From an uncultured Verrucomicrobiota bacterium (GTDB taxonomy: Bacteria > Verrucomicrobiota > Verrucomicrobiia > Limisphaerales > UBA9464), in NCBI GenBank assembly GCA_903907995.1, contig CAIVQH010000013.1, positions 1 through 64,000 of the forward strand: DNA of 64,000 nt, in the 5' to 3' direction. The first letter of the stretch is position 1. Each line of letters begins with the position of its first letter. A program made the translations under genes and the position numbers. Below the pieces are notes generated by a model that saw only the letters and a list, made by a program, of their open reading frames with translations, had not been told where the DNA came from and did no database searches. Shown here piece by piece: positions 1-7,799 of this stretch.

Positions 1-123
1 GACATGCGCCGCGAAGTCGCCGCCTGGCAAACCAGCCGCAACACCCGTGGCGCCCCGGTCAACTGGCGCTTCACCACCCCAGACGCTCGCATCAAACTCT
101 TTCGACTTTATCCGAAACTATAG
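1..123 (+). pseudogene. IS630-family transposase, C-terminal fragment
   Basis: The reading frame enters from the left edge and ends at TAG 121-123, giving 40 residues. The stretch WQTSRN, then NWRFTTPDARIKLFRLYP, matches the very end of IS630-type DDE transposases, where W..RN, WRFTT.DARIKL and RLYP are characteristic. The catalytic region lies outside the window, so I cannot say whether the copy is intact. No terminal inverted repeat was recognised just downstream. It marks the left side of an accessory region. The family call rests on this short tail only. Confidence 0.65.
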
Positions 124-170
124 ACGTTACAGGATACTAGTTGCAGGGGGAGAAGCTATCTTCGGCACCG

Positions 171-1307
171 TCATCCACCGACGGCTTGGCGCAAAGCCTG
201 TAGAAAGAAATCCAAGTCGCTTAGCTTGCCGGGGAGCGTTTCGGTAAGCATGACATAGGGAGGAATCTCCGTTTCGCAGTTGACAGTCTTTGCCGCTGAC
301 CACTGGAGCTTTTCCAGCCGTGCTGCGACCTTTTTTGCTGTTCCTGGTCTGTCCACGAAAACATAGACCTCACGCCGAGGTGCCACGTTTTCATCTCCAA
401 CTGCGCCATAGCCGATCCAAGCGACATTTCCCCCCTTGGTGACGCAGCTAGTTGTGACCAACCTCGAATAGAATCCTGACAAGCCTTTCTTGGCTGAAGG
501 ACGGATCCAGTATCCGATCCAGAAAGAATTTGGACCGGAATACGAGGACTCGAATCGTTGCTTTCCTTTCGGGATTCTCAGTTCTTCGAGCACTGCGACA
601 AGTATGGCCTGAGCGTTGGCGGCTCCAGCTATGTCGGCTGGAGTGAGGCTGATTGGTTTTAGGTCTTTCATGGTGAATGCGCTGATTCCGAGTGCAGCAA
701 ACGTTTTAAAAAGGTCCTTCACCAAGTCGGATTGCAGGGTGATGTCGGCTACTTTGGACCAAGGATGCTGGAGAACCTGAATCGGCGGCTGGGTGCCGAG
801 CGGGTTGTTTGGTAATTGCAGAGGTTCACCTCGGTGCCCGAGCACCACATAGCGGAGTTGCGAGGCAGTTTTGCCGTGCCTGGCAATCAGACAACTTCCG
901 TAACCCTTCGGCTTATTCTCATCCGAACAAAACGCCTCTTCCTCTGGATTCTGATGGTCGGCGAGTTTGGCTCCAGTCTTGGCTTCGATGACACAGACAA
1001 TGGTCCCGCTCTTTCCAGAGGCTGTCAGACAAAGGTCGGCAGCGCTTTCTAGCTCTACCGCGACCTCGATGCGGCCAGGAGCTTCTTTGTCGTCTTGGCA
1101 ACACACGTATTTCCAGAACGCGTTTCGGAACGATTCGTCATACGTCAGGACATGACCCAATGCCGCGACAATCCAACGCTCCCGCTCTTGGCGGTTCCGT
1201 TTTGCCTCCTCGGACACGTCATCCGCACCTTCATCCGGAGGTCGATGACGGGTGATATAGCGGCTACGCCCAAACAGCCGGAGCAGGGTCGGACTGGTAT
1301 CGCTCAT
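171..1307 (-). CDS. PD-(D/E)XK nuclease-like protein
   Basis: A 378-residue protein. Around residues 80-115 the pattern is E-L-E-S-A-A-D-L-C-L, then a strand ending VCVIEAKTGA. An acidic residue followed by a hydrophobic strand carrying E-x-K is the usual core of PD-(D/E)XK nucleases, so DNA cleavage or repair is a possible role. The C-terminal two thirds show no motif I recognise and may be a recognition domain. There is no signal peptide, so it should be cytoplasmic. It stands alone between the transposase tail and another minus-strand gene 141 bp away. Its position beside mobile-element debris fits a defence or cargo gene, but that is inference. Substrate unknown. Confidence 0.55.
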   Translation of the reverse strand: MSDTSPTLLRLFGRSRYITRHRPPDEGADDVSEEAKRNRQERERWIVAALGHVLTYDESFRNAFWKYVCCQDDKEAPGRIEVAVELESAADLCLTASGKSGTIVCVIEAKTGAKLADHQNPEEEAFCSDENKPKGYGSCLIARHGKTASQLRYVVLGHRGEPLQLPNNPLGTQPPIQVLQHPWSKVADITLQSDLVKDLFKTFAALGISAFTMKDLKPISLTPADIAGAANAQAILVAVLEELRIPKGKQRFESSYSGPNSFWIGYWIRPSAKKGLSGFYSRLVTTSCVTKGGNVAWIGYGAVGDENVAPRREVYVFVDRPGTAKKVAARLEKLQWSAAKTVNCETEIPPYVMLTETLPGKLSDLDFFLQALRQAVGG

Positions 1308-1448
1308 GAGGACACCTTTGACCGTTTCAGGACGGGGTTACAAGAGTTTTTGTAGTGTATCAGTTTGGTGGCGCGAGGCTCTCAGCGGGCCGGATTGGAC
1401 GAAGTTACCTCGGCATGGACACGCTCAGCAATAGCGCGGACTTTCGCC

Positions 1449-2318
1449 CTAATAAGTGTTGAGTCTCTCCTTGATTAATTCGCCGATCTTGCATGGAACG
1501 ACACTACCCCCACGCCGCAGGTAGGAGGACGGCTGTGGAACACAGACGAGTAGCGATTTTAGGTTCGATTTCCAATTAACTTCCCTGAGAAAGAAATACG
1601 CCTTCTTCGCCGTCTTGCTCGTGGAGTCATTCCACTGGACGCTTTCCTCCTTCCACTCGGAAGCCAGCTCTCCCCGAATTCCAGAACACCAGCACCGAAT
1701 GTCGTAACATGACGCGTATTTACTGCCATACGTAATGACTACTTTCGGCTTATATTTCTTAAACTTTCTCTCCAATGTGTCTAACCGTTTCTTCAAGAAC
1801 TTCTCCGCGCACTTTGCTCGAGATTCGATACCGAATTCATTCCACTTTGACTCTGTGTAGGGCCAACTTTGATCAGTGGTCGAAGGCGCCGGGAAAGGCA
1901 TCGCCTCGATGAGAGCCACATGCCCATTGCCCTTTGTGACGGTCCCACCCCATCGGCCATTACAGGGGCACAACTTGTCTTTCGCAAATCCAGCTTTACT
2001 GCAGATGCAGTGCATTGCCCGCCAGGTTCGATTGCCCCAGTTTGGAGTTCCGGCAATTTCACATTTTTTAAAATAATTCCCAAGATCCACCATACTGGGG
2101 TATTTTAATGTTTGCCAAGCCTTATAACGCTTGCAAAATTCATCCGGGCACGTCCCTGCCCCATACTCCTCAATGCCAATCAGCCAGCAATTTGCCTTCC
2201 AACCTCCAAATCCGAAAAATTTTGTGGCATACTGGTTAAGGCTCTGGTCGTTTAGGCCTTGTGGCACAGTTTGTTGCATGATTGTTTTCCATTTTAGGGC
2301 TCGTTGAAACCATTCCAC
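1449..2318 (-). CDS. Cysteine-rich protein, faintly like uracil-DNA glycosylases
   Basis: A 289-residue cytoplasmic protein, noticeably more AT-rich than its neighbours, suggesting transfer. An early strand CWLIGIEEYGAG (44-55) and a late strand LLVCVPQPSSY near the C-terminus sit where uracil-DNA glycosylases carry their two active-site loops; KPKVVITYG lies between. The resemblance is weak and the usual catalytic residues are not evident. Eight cysteines occur in residues 44-119, including C104-x-C106 and C117-x-C119, which could bind an Fe-S cluster or zinc; Fe-S clusters are known in UDG families 4 and 5. It starts 2 nt after the stop of the ankyrin gene, so the two are probably co-transcribed. 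Function unproven. Confidence 0.4.
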   Translation of the reverse strand: MEWFQRALKWKTIMQQTVPQGLNDQSLNQYATKFFGFGGWKANCWLIGIEEYGAGTCPDEFCKRYKAWQTLKYPSMVDLGNYFKKCEIAGTPNWGNRTWRAMHCICSKAGFAKDKLCPCNGRWGGTVTKGNGHVALIEAMPFPAPSTTDQSWPYTESKWNEFGIESRAKCAEKFLKKRLDTLERKFKKYKPKVVITYGSKYASCYDIRCWCSGIRGELASEWKEESVQWNDSTSKTAKKAYFFLREVNWKSNLKSLLVCVPQPSSYLRRGGSVVPCKIGELIKERLNTY

Positions 2319-2320
2319 GA

Positions 2321-4240
2321 TTAGTAATCGTTCACCCGTCCAACCACATCGCCCACATGGAGATTGCCAGCGTCTAGGTCCAACTGAATTGTTCCGTCAG
2401 TGCATTGGTAATACCAATAGGCGCGGTCTCCAACTGTTTGTGTCCTCATCGGATTTCCGAACCATCTAACGAAGTCCGCCTGACGAACCATAATCGCACC
2501 CGCTACGGCGAATGCTGGGATTCTTTTCGCAAGTAGTGTTTTCCACTCAGCCTTGGTTAAGTTAATCGCGCTCACCGCATTTCCGCTCTTATCGTAAACA
2601 GATGGCACATCCTTCGCCCCCGCCTGAATAAGGGTTTTAACCACGTTGTCCTTTCCAGCTTCCGCCGCATACGCAACAGCAGATTTTCCCTTGGAATCTT
2701 TTGCGTTCACGTCGGCTCCGTTCGCCAGTAGGATTTCGACGACTGCGGCGTGTCCGTGATAAGCGGCGGTCCGAAGCGCCAGGTCTTTCAAACTTTGATC
2801 CGGAACCGTTTTGATTAACAGTTTCACACCCTCTGCATCTCCACTGGCGGCGGCAGAAACAAGCAGCGGCCTGCCCTTCGAATCCTTAGCCTTCTCATCG
2901 GCTCCGGCATCAATCAGGACTTTTATTGTTTCCGCGTCGTTCGCAGCAACAGCCGTGCTCAACGCGGTGGAGCCATCGGCCCGCTGCGCGTTTACTCTAG
3001 CGCCCGCCGTGAGTAACACTTTCACCGTCTCTGCTCCGCCCTTTGCGGACGCTGCATACATCAGAGGCGTCGTGCCATCGCGGGTCTTAACGTTGACTTT
3101 CGCCCCGCAATCAATCAGCCACTTGGCCAAGGCTGCCCCCCTCAAGCTTGCCCAGTAAAGGGCCGTCGCTCCGTCAGACTTCGCAAAATCATCCTGGAAT
3201 CCGGGATCACATCCCATATTGGGACTGGCCCCGTGCCCAACAAGGTTCGTTATTATTTCGATTGATCCGTATTTAACCGCTTCTACAAGGGCCGGCTCAC
3301 CGCCGTAAGCGTAGTGATTCGGATCAGCGCCTTTGTTGAGGCAGGCACTCACCACATCCGCGTCCTTCTTCTCGATTGCCTGAATCAAGGACTCGTTCAA
3401 GGTTTCTGCAGCGAATGGTTTTGCACCTTTGGCGCGCAAGAGACTGGCACTTTCCTCGGAGGGATCATAGTCGATCGCGGCTTTTCCTTTGCTATCGACT
3501 GCGTTTACCTGGGCGCGGTTATCCAAGAGAAACTTCAGGATGTTGGTGTCATTGCGTTTTACAGCCAACATCAATGCGGTTTGATGGCCGGTGCCACCAA
3601 AACTGGGGTTCTTCGTTTTCACATCATTGTCTGCACCTTTTTCATAAGCCTTTTTTGCTGTGTCCAAATCTCCTCTTTTGATTGCGACAAAGAAGGCAAC
3701 GTCAGGGTTCTTTTGCATGAGGATCTCCATCGCGTGTTCCCCAATCAACTTCGCGATTTCGTCATTGTTTGTCGTTGTTGCGAGTTGCTGGGCCGTTTTG
3801 CCGTCAGCGTCCTTCATATGCCAGTCAGCGCCTGCGTCAATTAACAGTTTCACCATGTCAGCATCGCCTTTGATGGCAGCGACCATCAACGCGGTTCGTC
3901 CCCCTTCACTAGCAAGGTTGACATCTATTTTCTGCGCCAACAGCGCCTTGACGCCCTGACTGTCACCCTTCCTCACAACTTCAACGAGAGACCCGCTCGC
4001 GACCGCATTGGTCGCAGTGCCAGGAAAAGGCTGAGAATCTCCAGTGCCGCCCGGAGTTGTTTCTAAAAGAACCGCACTGGTCAGCTCAAGTTCTCCGACG
4101 GAGACTGGCGTTCTGTCCACCACCCGTGCGCGCTCCTGGAGTTGCGCGAATTTAATTTCCTCAGCGGAAACCGCTGCGCTGACACCCGCAATCAATTGTG
4201 CAGTGAGGAGCGAGACCAATAACAATTTGGTTGAAGTCAC
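2321..4240 (-). CDS. Secreted ankyrin-repeat protein
   Basis: A 639-residue protein. Residues 1-27 form a signal peptide (short basic start, hydrophobic core, cleavage near VSAAVSAEE). From about residue 80 to 560 there are roughly a dozen ankyrin repeats with the usual G.TALM.A...G....V..L...GA pattern (for example GGRTALMVAAIKGDADMVKL). The last 70 residues leave the repeat pattern and contain DRAYWYYQCTDGTIQLDLDAG, resembling small secreted domains with an SmpA/OmlA-like ending. Ankyrin repeats bind proteins, so a periplasmic interaction role is likely. It is first in a two-gene transcript with the cysteine-rich protein downstream. The partner is unknown. Confidence 0.75.
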   Translation of the reverse strand: MTSTKLLLVSLLTAQLIAGVSAAVSAEEIKFAQLQERARVVDRTPVSVGELELTSAVLLETTPGGTGDSQPFPGTATNAVASGSLVEVVRKGDSQGVKALLAQKIDVNLASEGGRTALMVAAIKGDADMVKLLIDAGADWHMKDADGKTAQQLATTTNNDEIAKLIGEHAMEILMQKNPDVAFFVAIKRGDLDTAKKAYEKGADNDVKTKNPSFGGTGHQTALMLAVKRNDTNILKFLLDNRAQVNAVDSKGKAAIDYDPSEESASLLRAKGAKPFAAETLNESLIQAIEKKDADVVSACLNKGADPNHYAYGGEPALVEAVKYGSIEIITNLVGHGASPNMGCDPGFQDDFAKSDGATALYWASLRGAALAKWLIDCGAKVNVKTRDGTTPLMYAASAKGGAETVKVLLTAGARVNAQRADGSTALSTAVAANDAETIKVLIDAGADEKAKDSKGRPLLVSAAASGDAEGVKLLIKTVPDQSLKDLALRTAAYHGHAAVVEILLANGADVNAKDSKGKSAVAYAAEAGKDNVVKTLIQAGAKDVPSVYDKSGNAVSAINLTKAEWKTLLAKRIPAFAVAGAIMVRQADFVRWFGNPMRTQTVGDRAYWYYQCTDGTIQLDLDAGNLHVGDVVGRVNDY

Positions 4241-4304
4241 ATGGCGACATTGATGCGCCAGTGCGCAGGGGTCAAGGACGGCTATTCACCGCGCTCGCCC
4301 GTAA

Positions 4305-4550
4305 CTTACGCGAGGAACAGCGCCAGATTTCCTCAAGGTGAACGACCTCTCCGCCGATGCGGTGCTTGCCGAAGCCGAGACATTGCATGACCGGTGGCCC
4401 AATCTTGTGACCGACGAGAAGCGCGCCATTGCGGAGAGCATCGTTGAGAAGATCGTTATTGGCGGCGGCGAGATTGACCTAACCATCTCGTGCTTTCAAT
4501 CTTATAAAGAACTGATAAAAACCCAACAGCAGTTGATAGGGCCGGGGTGA
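4305..4550 (+). pseudogene. Serine recombinase, C-terminal remnant
   Basis: An open frame follows a stop at 4302-4304 and runs to TGA. The peptide LHDRWPNLVTDEKRAI, then IVEKIVIGGGEIDLTI, matches the extreme C-terminus of large serine recombinases, where a W..L...EKR.IVE.LV..I..G....I pattern follows the coiled-coil region. The catalytic resolvase domain and the zinc ribbon are absent from the window. It is therefore a relic of an earlier element and is not expected to be active. The rest of the 4241-4667 gap holds nothing I can identify. Confidence 0.55.
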
Positions 4551-4667
4551 GGGGGCCACGCCTCGCTCAGCCGGAGCTTCACGCCACCCGCTTGGCCGAG
4601 GCGCGGCCGGAAGGCGGCAGGGGCCAGGCAGGGCGGCGCGAGGCTTCTGCCGAGCCGGCTCGCGGGG

Positions 4668-5225
4668 TCATTGGCCTTGCCAAAAAGGCAAACTGATACA
4701 CCACCAGAGTTTTTCGGCTCGCTCGGCGAAGGTGACCAGTGTGTCCATCCAGGGGCGGAGAACCTCATCAGTGGTTTCTTCAGTCGCCTTTCTGAGTCTC
4801 TTTGAGATTGTCCTGAGGATATGCCATTCACGGGTGAAGTATGCGGCTTCCGCCACCATGCTCAGCTCAAATCGCGCATCCTCTCTGCGATACCGCCGGT
4901 GTGCGAGCCGGAGGACTTGGACGTATCGGCGTAGCTCCGCCTCGAAGACCATGAGCGAGAATCTTGCCCATCGCCGCTCGCGGGCACTGAGCCGCCCGTA
5001 GGCCGCTTCAATGGCTGCTATCCATCGTCGCCTTTGAACCGTGAACTGGTCCACGGAATCCAGCACAACAGCGAGCATCGATGCATCCAGCCGCTTCAAC
5101 TGGAGCGCCCGGCGACAGAGTGCCAGCGCCTCCGTCTTCATCCCCAACTCGGAATAGCCCTGGATTTCGGAGGCCAGCGTGCGCGGAGCAACTGGCATTC
5201 GAGAGCGTCGTGTGTGCGTAGCCAT
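4668..5225 (-). CDS. Hypothetical helical (TPR-like) protein
   Basis: A 185-residue, strongly basic and almost wholly helical protein. Residues 15-55 (GYSELGMKTEALALCRRALQ) look like one tetratricopeptide helical pair; the remainder is arginine-rich helix without a recognised motif. No signal peptide or membrane segment is present. It is flanked by the serine-recombinase remnant and by the Dam methylase module, with which it shares strand but not close spacing (about 190 bp and an intervening hairpin). I do not recognise the family. It is most likely accessory cargo. Confidence 0.45.
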   Translation of the reverse strand: MATHTRRSRMPVAPRTLASEIQGYSELGMKTEALALCRRALQLKRLDASMLAVVLDSVDQFTVQRRRWIAAIEAAYGRLSARERRWARFSLMVFEAELRRYVQVLRLAHRRYRREDARFELSMVAEAAYFTREWHILRTISKRLRKATEETTDEVLRPWMDTLVTFAERAEKLWWCISLPFWQGQ

Positions 5226-5368
5226 GCGCCATCGTTGCTTGCAGGGTCGGACAAATACAGTCCGAGGAATTGCTTTAGTTTACCGCGGGAACGCCTCGTG
5301 CAGGCCGCCGTCCACGGTGATGACCTAGGGCAAGCAAGCGCCGCCTTGACGTTTCGCGACCAAAGAAG

Positions 5369-5394
5369 CGGCCCGCAGGTCTCCCTGCGGGCCG
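5369..5394 (-). terminator. Hairpin downstream of the Dam gene
   Basis: An 11-bp perfect stem (cggcccgcagg / cctgcgggccg) closes a 4-nt loop. On the minus strand it lies 22 bp past the Dam stop and is followed by a pyrimidine-rich stretch (cttcttt). This fits a Rho-independent terminator for the Dam transcript, although the T-run is imperfect. Confidence 0.55.
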
Positions 5395-5416
5395 TCTCGT
5401 CGAGCTTTGCCTGACA

Positions 5417-5866
5417 TCACAGTTCCACATGCTGGACCGGCTTGGTCCACGGGCGGAACACCACGATTGCCGACGGAAAGGGAGCCGAGTTCTTCGCGGC
5501 TCCGAACTTTAGACGCCCGCGAAGGAAGCGGATTTCACCCTTCGCGCAGTGAAGGTGCCACCAGGCAGTGTCGGTCCGTGCGGGAAGGAGACAGACCACC
5601 ACGGAACCAGTCAGGGATGTGCGGTAGGCCTTGGCGACCCATTTGCCGATTTCTCGGCCGTAAGGCGGATTCAGGAAGACCGTCTCGCCGGTCCAATCCT
5701 GCGAAAGTCCGTTCTCCAGCCAGGTGTAGAACTTCGGACACTTGGCGTTGGCGTGCGATGCGGCTGGATCCAGCGTGAAGCGGAACTCCGCATTCAGGGC
5801 CTCGAAGAGGAATCCCGGAGTCGACCAGTCGTCGGAGGCCGAGGAGAAATGAACCTGGAGATTCAT
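5417..5866 (-). CDS. dam: Phage-type DNA N6-adenine methyltransferase (Dam)
   Basis: A 149-residue protein of the small phage Dam family (DNA N-6-adenine-methyltransferase, PF05869), which transfers a methyl group from S-adenosylmethionine to adenine. Visible features are the N-terminal SDDWSTPGFLFEALN, the FTLDPAAS strand, the catalytic NPPYG at 66-70, and the C-terminal PFPSAIVVFRP. Length fits the family. The frame stays open further upstream, but the start at 5866 gives the conserved N-terminus; the longer start would overlap the neighbouring gene. Such genes usually sit in prophages and integrative elements, where they protect element DNA or alter host methylation. It follows the 157-residue gene by 26 bp and is probably co-transcribed. 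Confidence 0.85.
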   Translation of the reverse strand: MNLQVHFSSASDDWSTPGFLFEALNAEFRFTLDPAASHANAKCPKFYTWLENGLSQDWTGETVFLNPPYGREIGKWVAKAYRTSLTGSVVVCLLPARTDTAWWHLHCAKGEIRFLRGRLKFGAAKNSAPFPSAIVVFRPWTKPVQHVEL

Positions 5867-5892
5867 GACCGGATTGGGTTGCCGGTGAAACC

Positions 5893-6366
5893 TCAGGCTT
5901 CCCGTTCCGCACGACGACGGGCCTTCTCCTCGTTCTTGGCGCGATGGATCCGGTTGATGGTCTGGCTGAACTCCCGAACGAGGTCCGGGTTGGTCATGAT
6001 CGACATCAATTCCGTGAGGGAGATGTAGATGGTGGTTCCTCGGCCCTCGTTGAGAAGCGGCAGGAGTCCCAAGGCGATCAGCTCCCGGAGATCGTCCTCG
6101 GAAAAGCCGGAGAGGACGGACGCCTGCCAGAGGTTCAGGCGCTGCGGATAGTGCAGGAGGCAGAGGAATGCGACGGCCTCGGCGGTCATGTTTTCCGGGT
6201 TCCTCGGGTAGTTCGGCAACGGCAGGTTGGCGGCGACCGGAGGCACGAGCGCCGTACCGGTGCCAGGACGGAGTTTGAGTCCGGGGAGCTTCGGGGTCAT
6301 CTCCGGCTGGAGGGCCTTGCGAACCGCTTCTTTCGCCGCCTGATACTTGGATTCTTCGCGAGTCAT
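5893..6366 (-). CDS. Hypothetical protein with helical DNA-binding look
   Basis: A 157-residue protein. The start at 6366 (MTREESKYQAAKEAV) is preferred because the upstream extension is low in structure and runs into the divergent promoter. The middle segment (LWQASVLSGFSEDDLRELIALGLLPLL, residues about 75-105, quoted here as a span with key residues SGFSEDDL) looks like a helix-turn-helix or MerR-like pair. The C-terminus is a charged helix rich in K, R and E. It is transcribed with dam and divergently from the XRE gene. A regulatory or accessory role to the methylase is inference. Confidence 0.55.
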   Translation of the reverse strand: MTREESKYQAAKEAVRKALQPEMTPKLPGLKLRPGTGTALVPPVAANLPLPNYPRNPENMTAEAVAFLCLLHYPQRLNLWQASVLSGFSEDDLRELIALGLLPLLNEGRGTTIYISLTELMSIMTNPDLVREFSQTINRIHRAKNEEKARRRAEREA

Positions 6367-6455
6367 GGTAGTGTCTTGTTTGTTGTGGTAATCGGTGGTT
6401 TGCACTGACCAGAAAGGCTCTACAGGCCGCGGTTCGAACGGGCACTCGCCGCAGT

Positions 6456-6473
6456 TTGTACGAGTCTGTACAA
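6456..6473. promoter_or_regulatory. Palindrome, probable operator of the XRE regulator
   Basis: TTGTAC, a 6-nt spacer and GTACAA form a perfect dyad ending 7 nt before the GTG start of the XRE-NTPase gene. It lies in the divergent intergenic region shared with the Dam operon. Dyads with a 6-nt spacer are typical binding sites for XRE/lambda-type repressors, so autoregulation by the adjacent gene is the natural reading. Only one copy was seen. Confidence 0.5.
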
Positions 6474-6480
6474 TGCCCGC

Positions 6481-7797
6481 GTGGCCAGCCCTCAAAGTTC
6501 ACCCGAAGAGCGAGAATTCCTCGGCTCCCAGATCGCCACCGGCCGCCGGAGAGCGGAGTGGAAGGTGGGCCAACTTGCGGAGATGTCCGGCTACTCGGTT
6601 TCGGCCATCCAATCCTTCGAAACCGGCCGTCGCGGAAACCGGGACACCTATCGGGCGCTGGCCCGAGCCCTGAACGAAGAACTCGGTCGGCAAAAGAAGG
6701 ACCTGCTTCGTCTTGAGTTCGACATCAAATCGGGATTCTGGCTGACCTCGGCATTGCGTCGCGTGATTGGCCCTCGACTGGGACCTGCAGCGTTGCTGGA
6801 TGCGCGGTTCGGAATCGCCCCTTGGATGGGCGAGGCACGCGTGAACCAGCTCGACAACCTGGTCCGGTGGTGCCGGAGAAAGCCCAAACTCCGGAGCTTT
6901 TCGATCCGGGCGGAGGGCGGGATGGGAAAGACCCGCTTGGCCGTGGCTCTCTGCGAAACGTTAAACGCCACCGGCGAATGGGTCACCGGGTTCATCTCAC
7001 CGCGTTTGTTCCCGAAGGAGCACGACTGGTGGAACACATTGCATCTACAGGGAAGTTCCGTGCTGTTGGTCGCCGACTACGCTGGTCGATCCGGAATGCT
7101 TGAGATCTTGAATCGGATTCTGCCGACGCTGGAGTTGGTGGAGGCCGACCGAGTCCGGCTGTTGCTACTGGATCGCACGGCGTTGCAGACCGGCCTGTTG
7201 GAAGGCGATGCCTGGCACGCGTTGCAGCAGATACAGGAAGGGCATCTGCCACACTTCGGGCCGCAGTTGGGCCCCGTGTCCGTTGACCCGCAGGAGCGAC
7301 AGGACATGTTTCACGGGGCCATCCGTGCGTTCGCTCAGCATCTGGGCGTCCCGGAGCAGGACCCGAAGGCGCACCTGTTGATGAATCCCAAAAGCAGCGC
7401 CTACAACCAGGTTCTCTTGCTGCACATGCAGGCGATGGAACGGGTCTTCAATTCAGCACCAACACCGGATCGGGCGGATTCCATTCTCGAACGCCTGCTG
7501 GATCGAGAACGGGAACACTGGCGCGAGGGAATGAAGCGTCTGGAGCTGTCCCAAGTCCTGTTCGACGCCGTCGAAGCTGCTGTTGCCCGGGTCTCCGAGC
7601 TGGGAGGGGTTTCGGATCGGGCCGAAGCGGTAAAAGTCCTGCAGCTTCTCCCCGAGTTCTATGGGCAGCCTCCGACAGTGACGGGAGCCGTCGCCAAACT
7701 GTTGCGTGAAGTTTATCCGGACGGAGGCAAGGGCATCGTTCCATTGCGACCCGATCCTCTCTACGACTATCTCGCCAACTCGAGGCTGATTCTCTAA
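6481..7797 (+). CDS. XRE-HTH / P-loop NTPase (STAND-like) regulator
   Basis: A 438-residue cytoplasmic protein starting at GTG. Residues 15-66 form an XRE helix-turn-helix (VGQLAEMSGYSVSAIQSFE). A P-loop NTPase domain follows: Walker A GGMGKT at 146-151 and a Walker B-like VLLVADY at 194-200. The remaining 230 residues are helical and end with a winged-helix-like RPDPLYDYLANSRLIL, as in the C-terminal part of STAND NTPase modules. STAND proteins usually continue into sensor repeats; here the TPR part is a separate gene beginning 2 nt after the stop, in another frame. DNA binding plus ATP-dependent switching is likely, with the TPR protein as sensor. Possible roles are element regulation or defence. 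Confidence 0.65.
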   Translation: MASPQSSPEEREFLGSQIATGRRRAEWKVGQLAEMSGYSVSAIQSFETGRRGNRDTYRALARALNEELGRQKKDLLRLEFDIKSGFWLTSALRRVIGPRLGPAALLDARFGIAPWMGEARVNQLDNLVRWCRRKPKLRSFSIRAEGGMGKTRLAVALCETLNATGEWVTGFISPRLFPKEHDWWNTLHLQGSSVLLVADYAGRSGMLEILNRILPTLELVEADRVRLLLLDRTALQTGLLEGDAWHALQQIQEGHLPHFGPQLGPVSVDPQERQDMFHGAIRAFAQHLGVPEQDPKAHLLMNPKSSAYNQVLLLHMQAMERVFNSAPTPDRADSILERLLDREREHWREGMKRLELSQVLFDAVEAAVARVSELGGVSDRAEAVKVLQLLPEFYGQPPTVTGAVAKLLREVYPDGGKGIVPLRPDPLYDYLANSRLIL

Positions 7798-7799
7798 CC

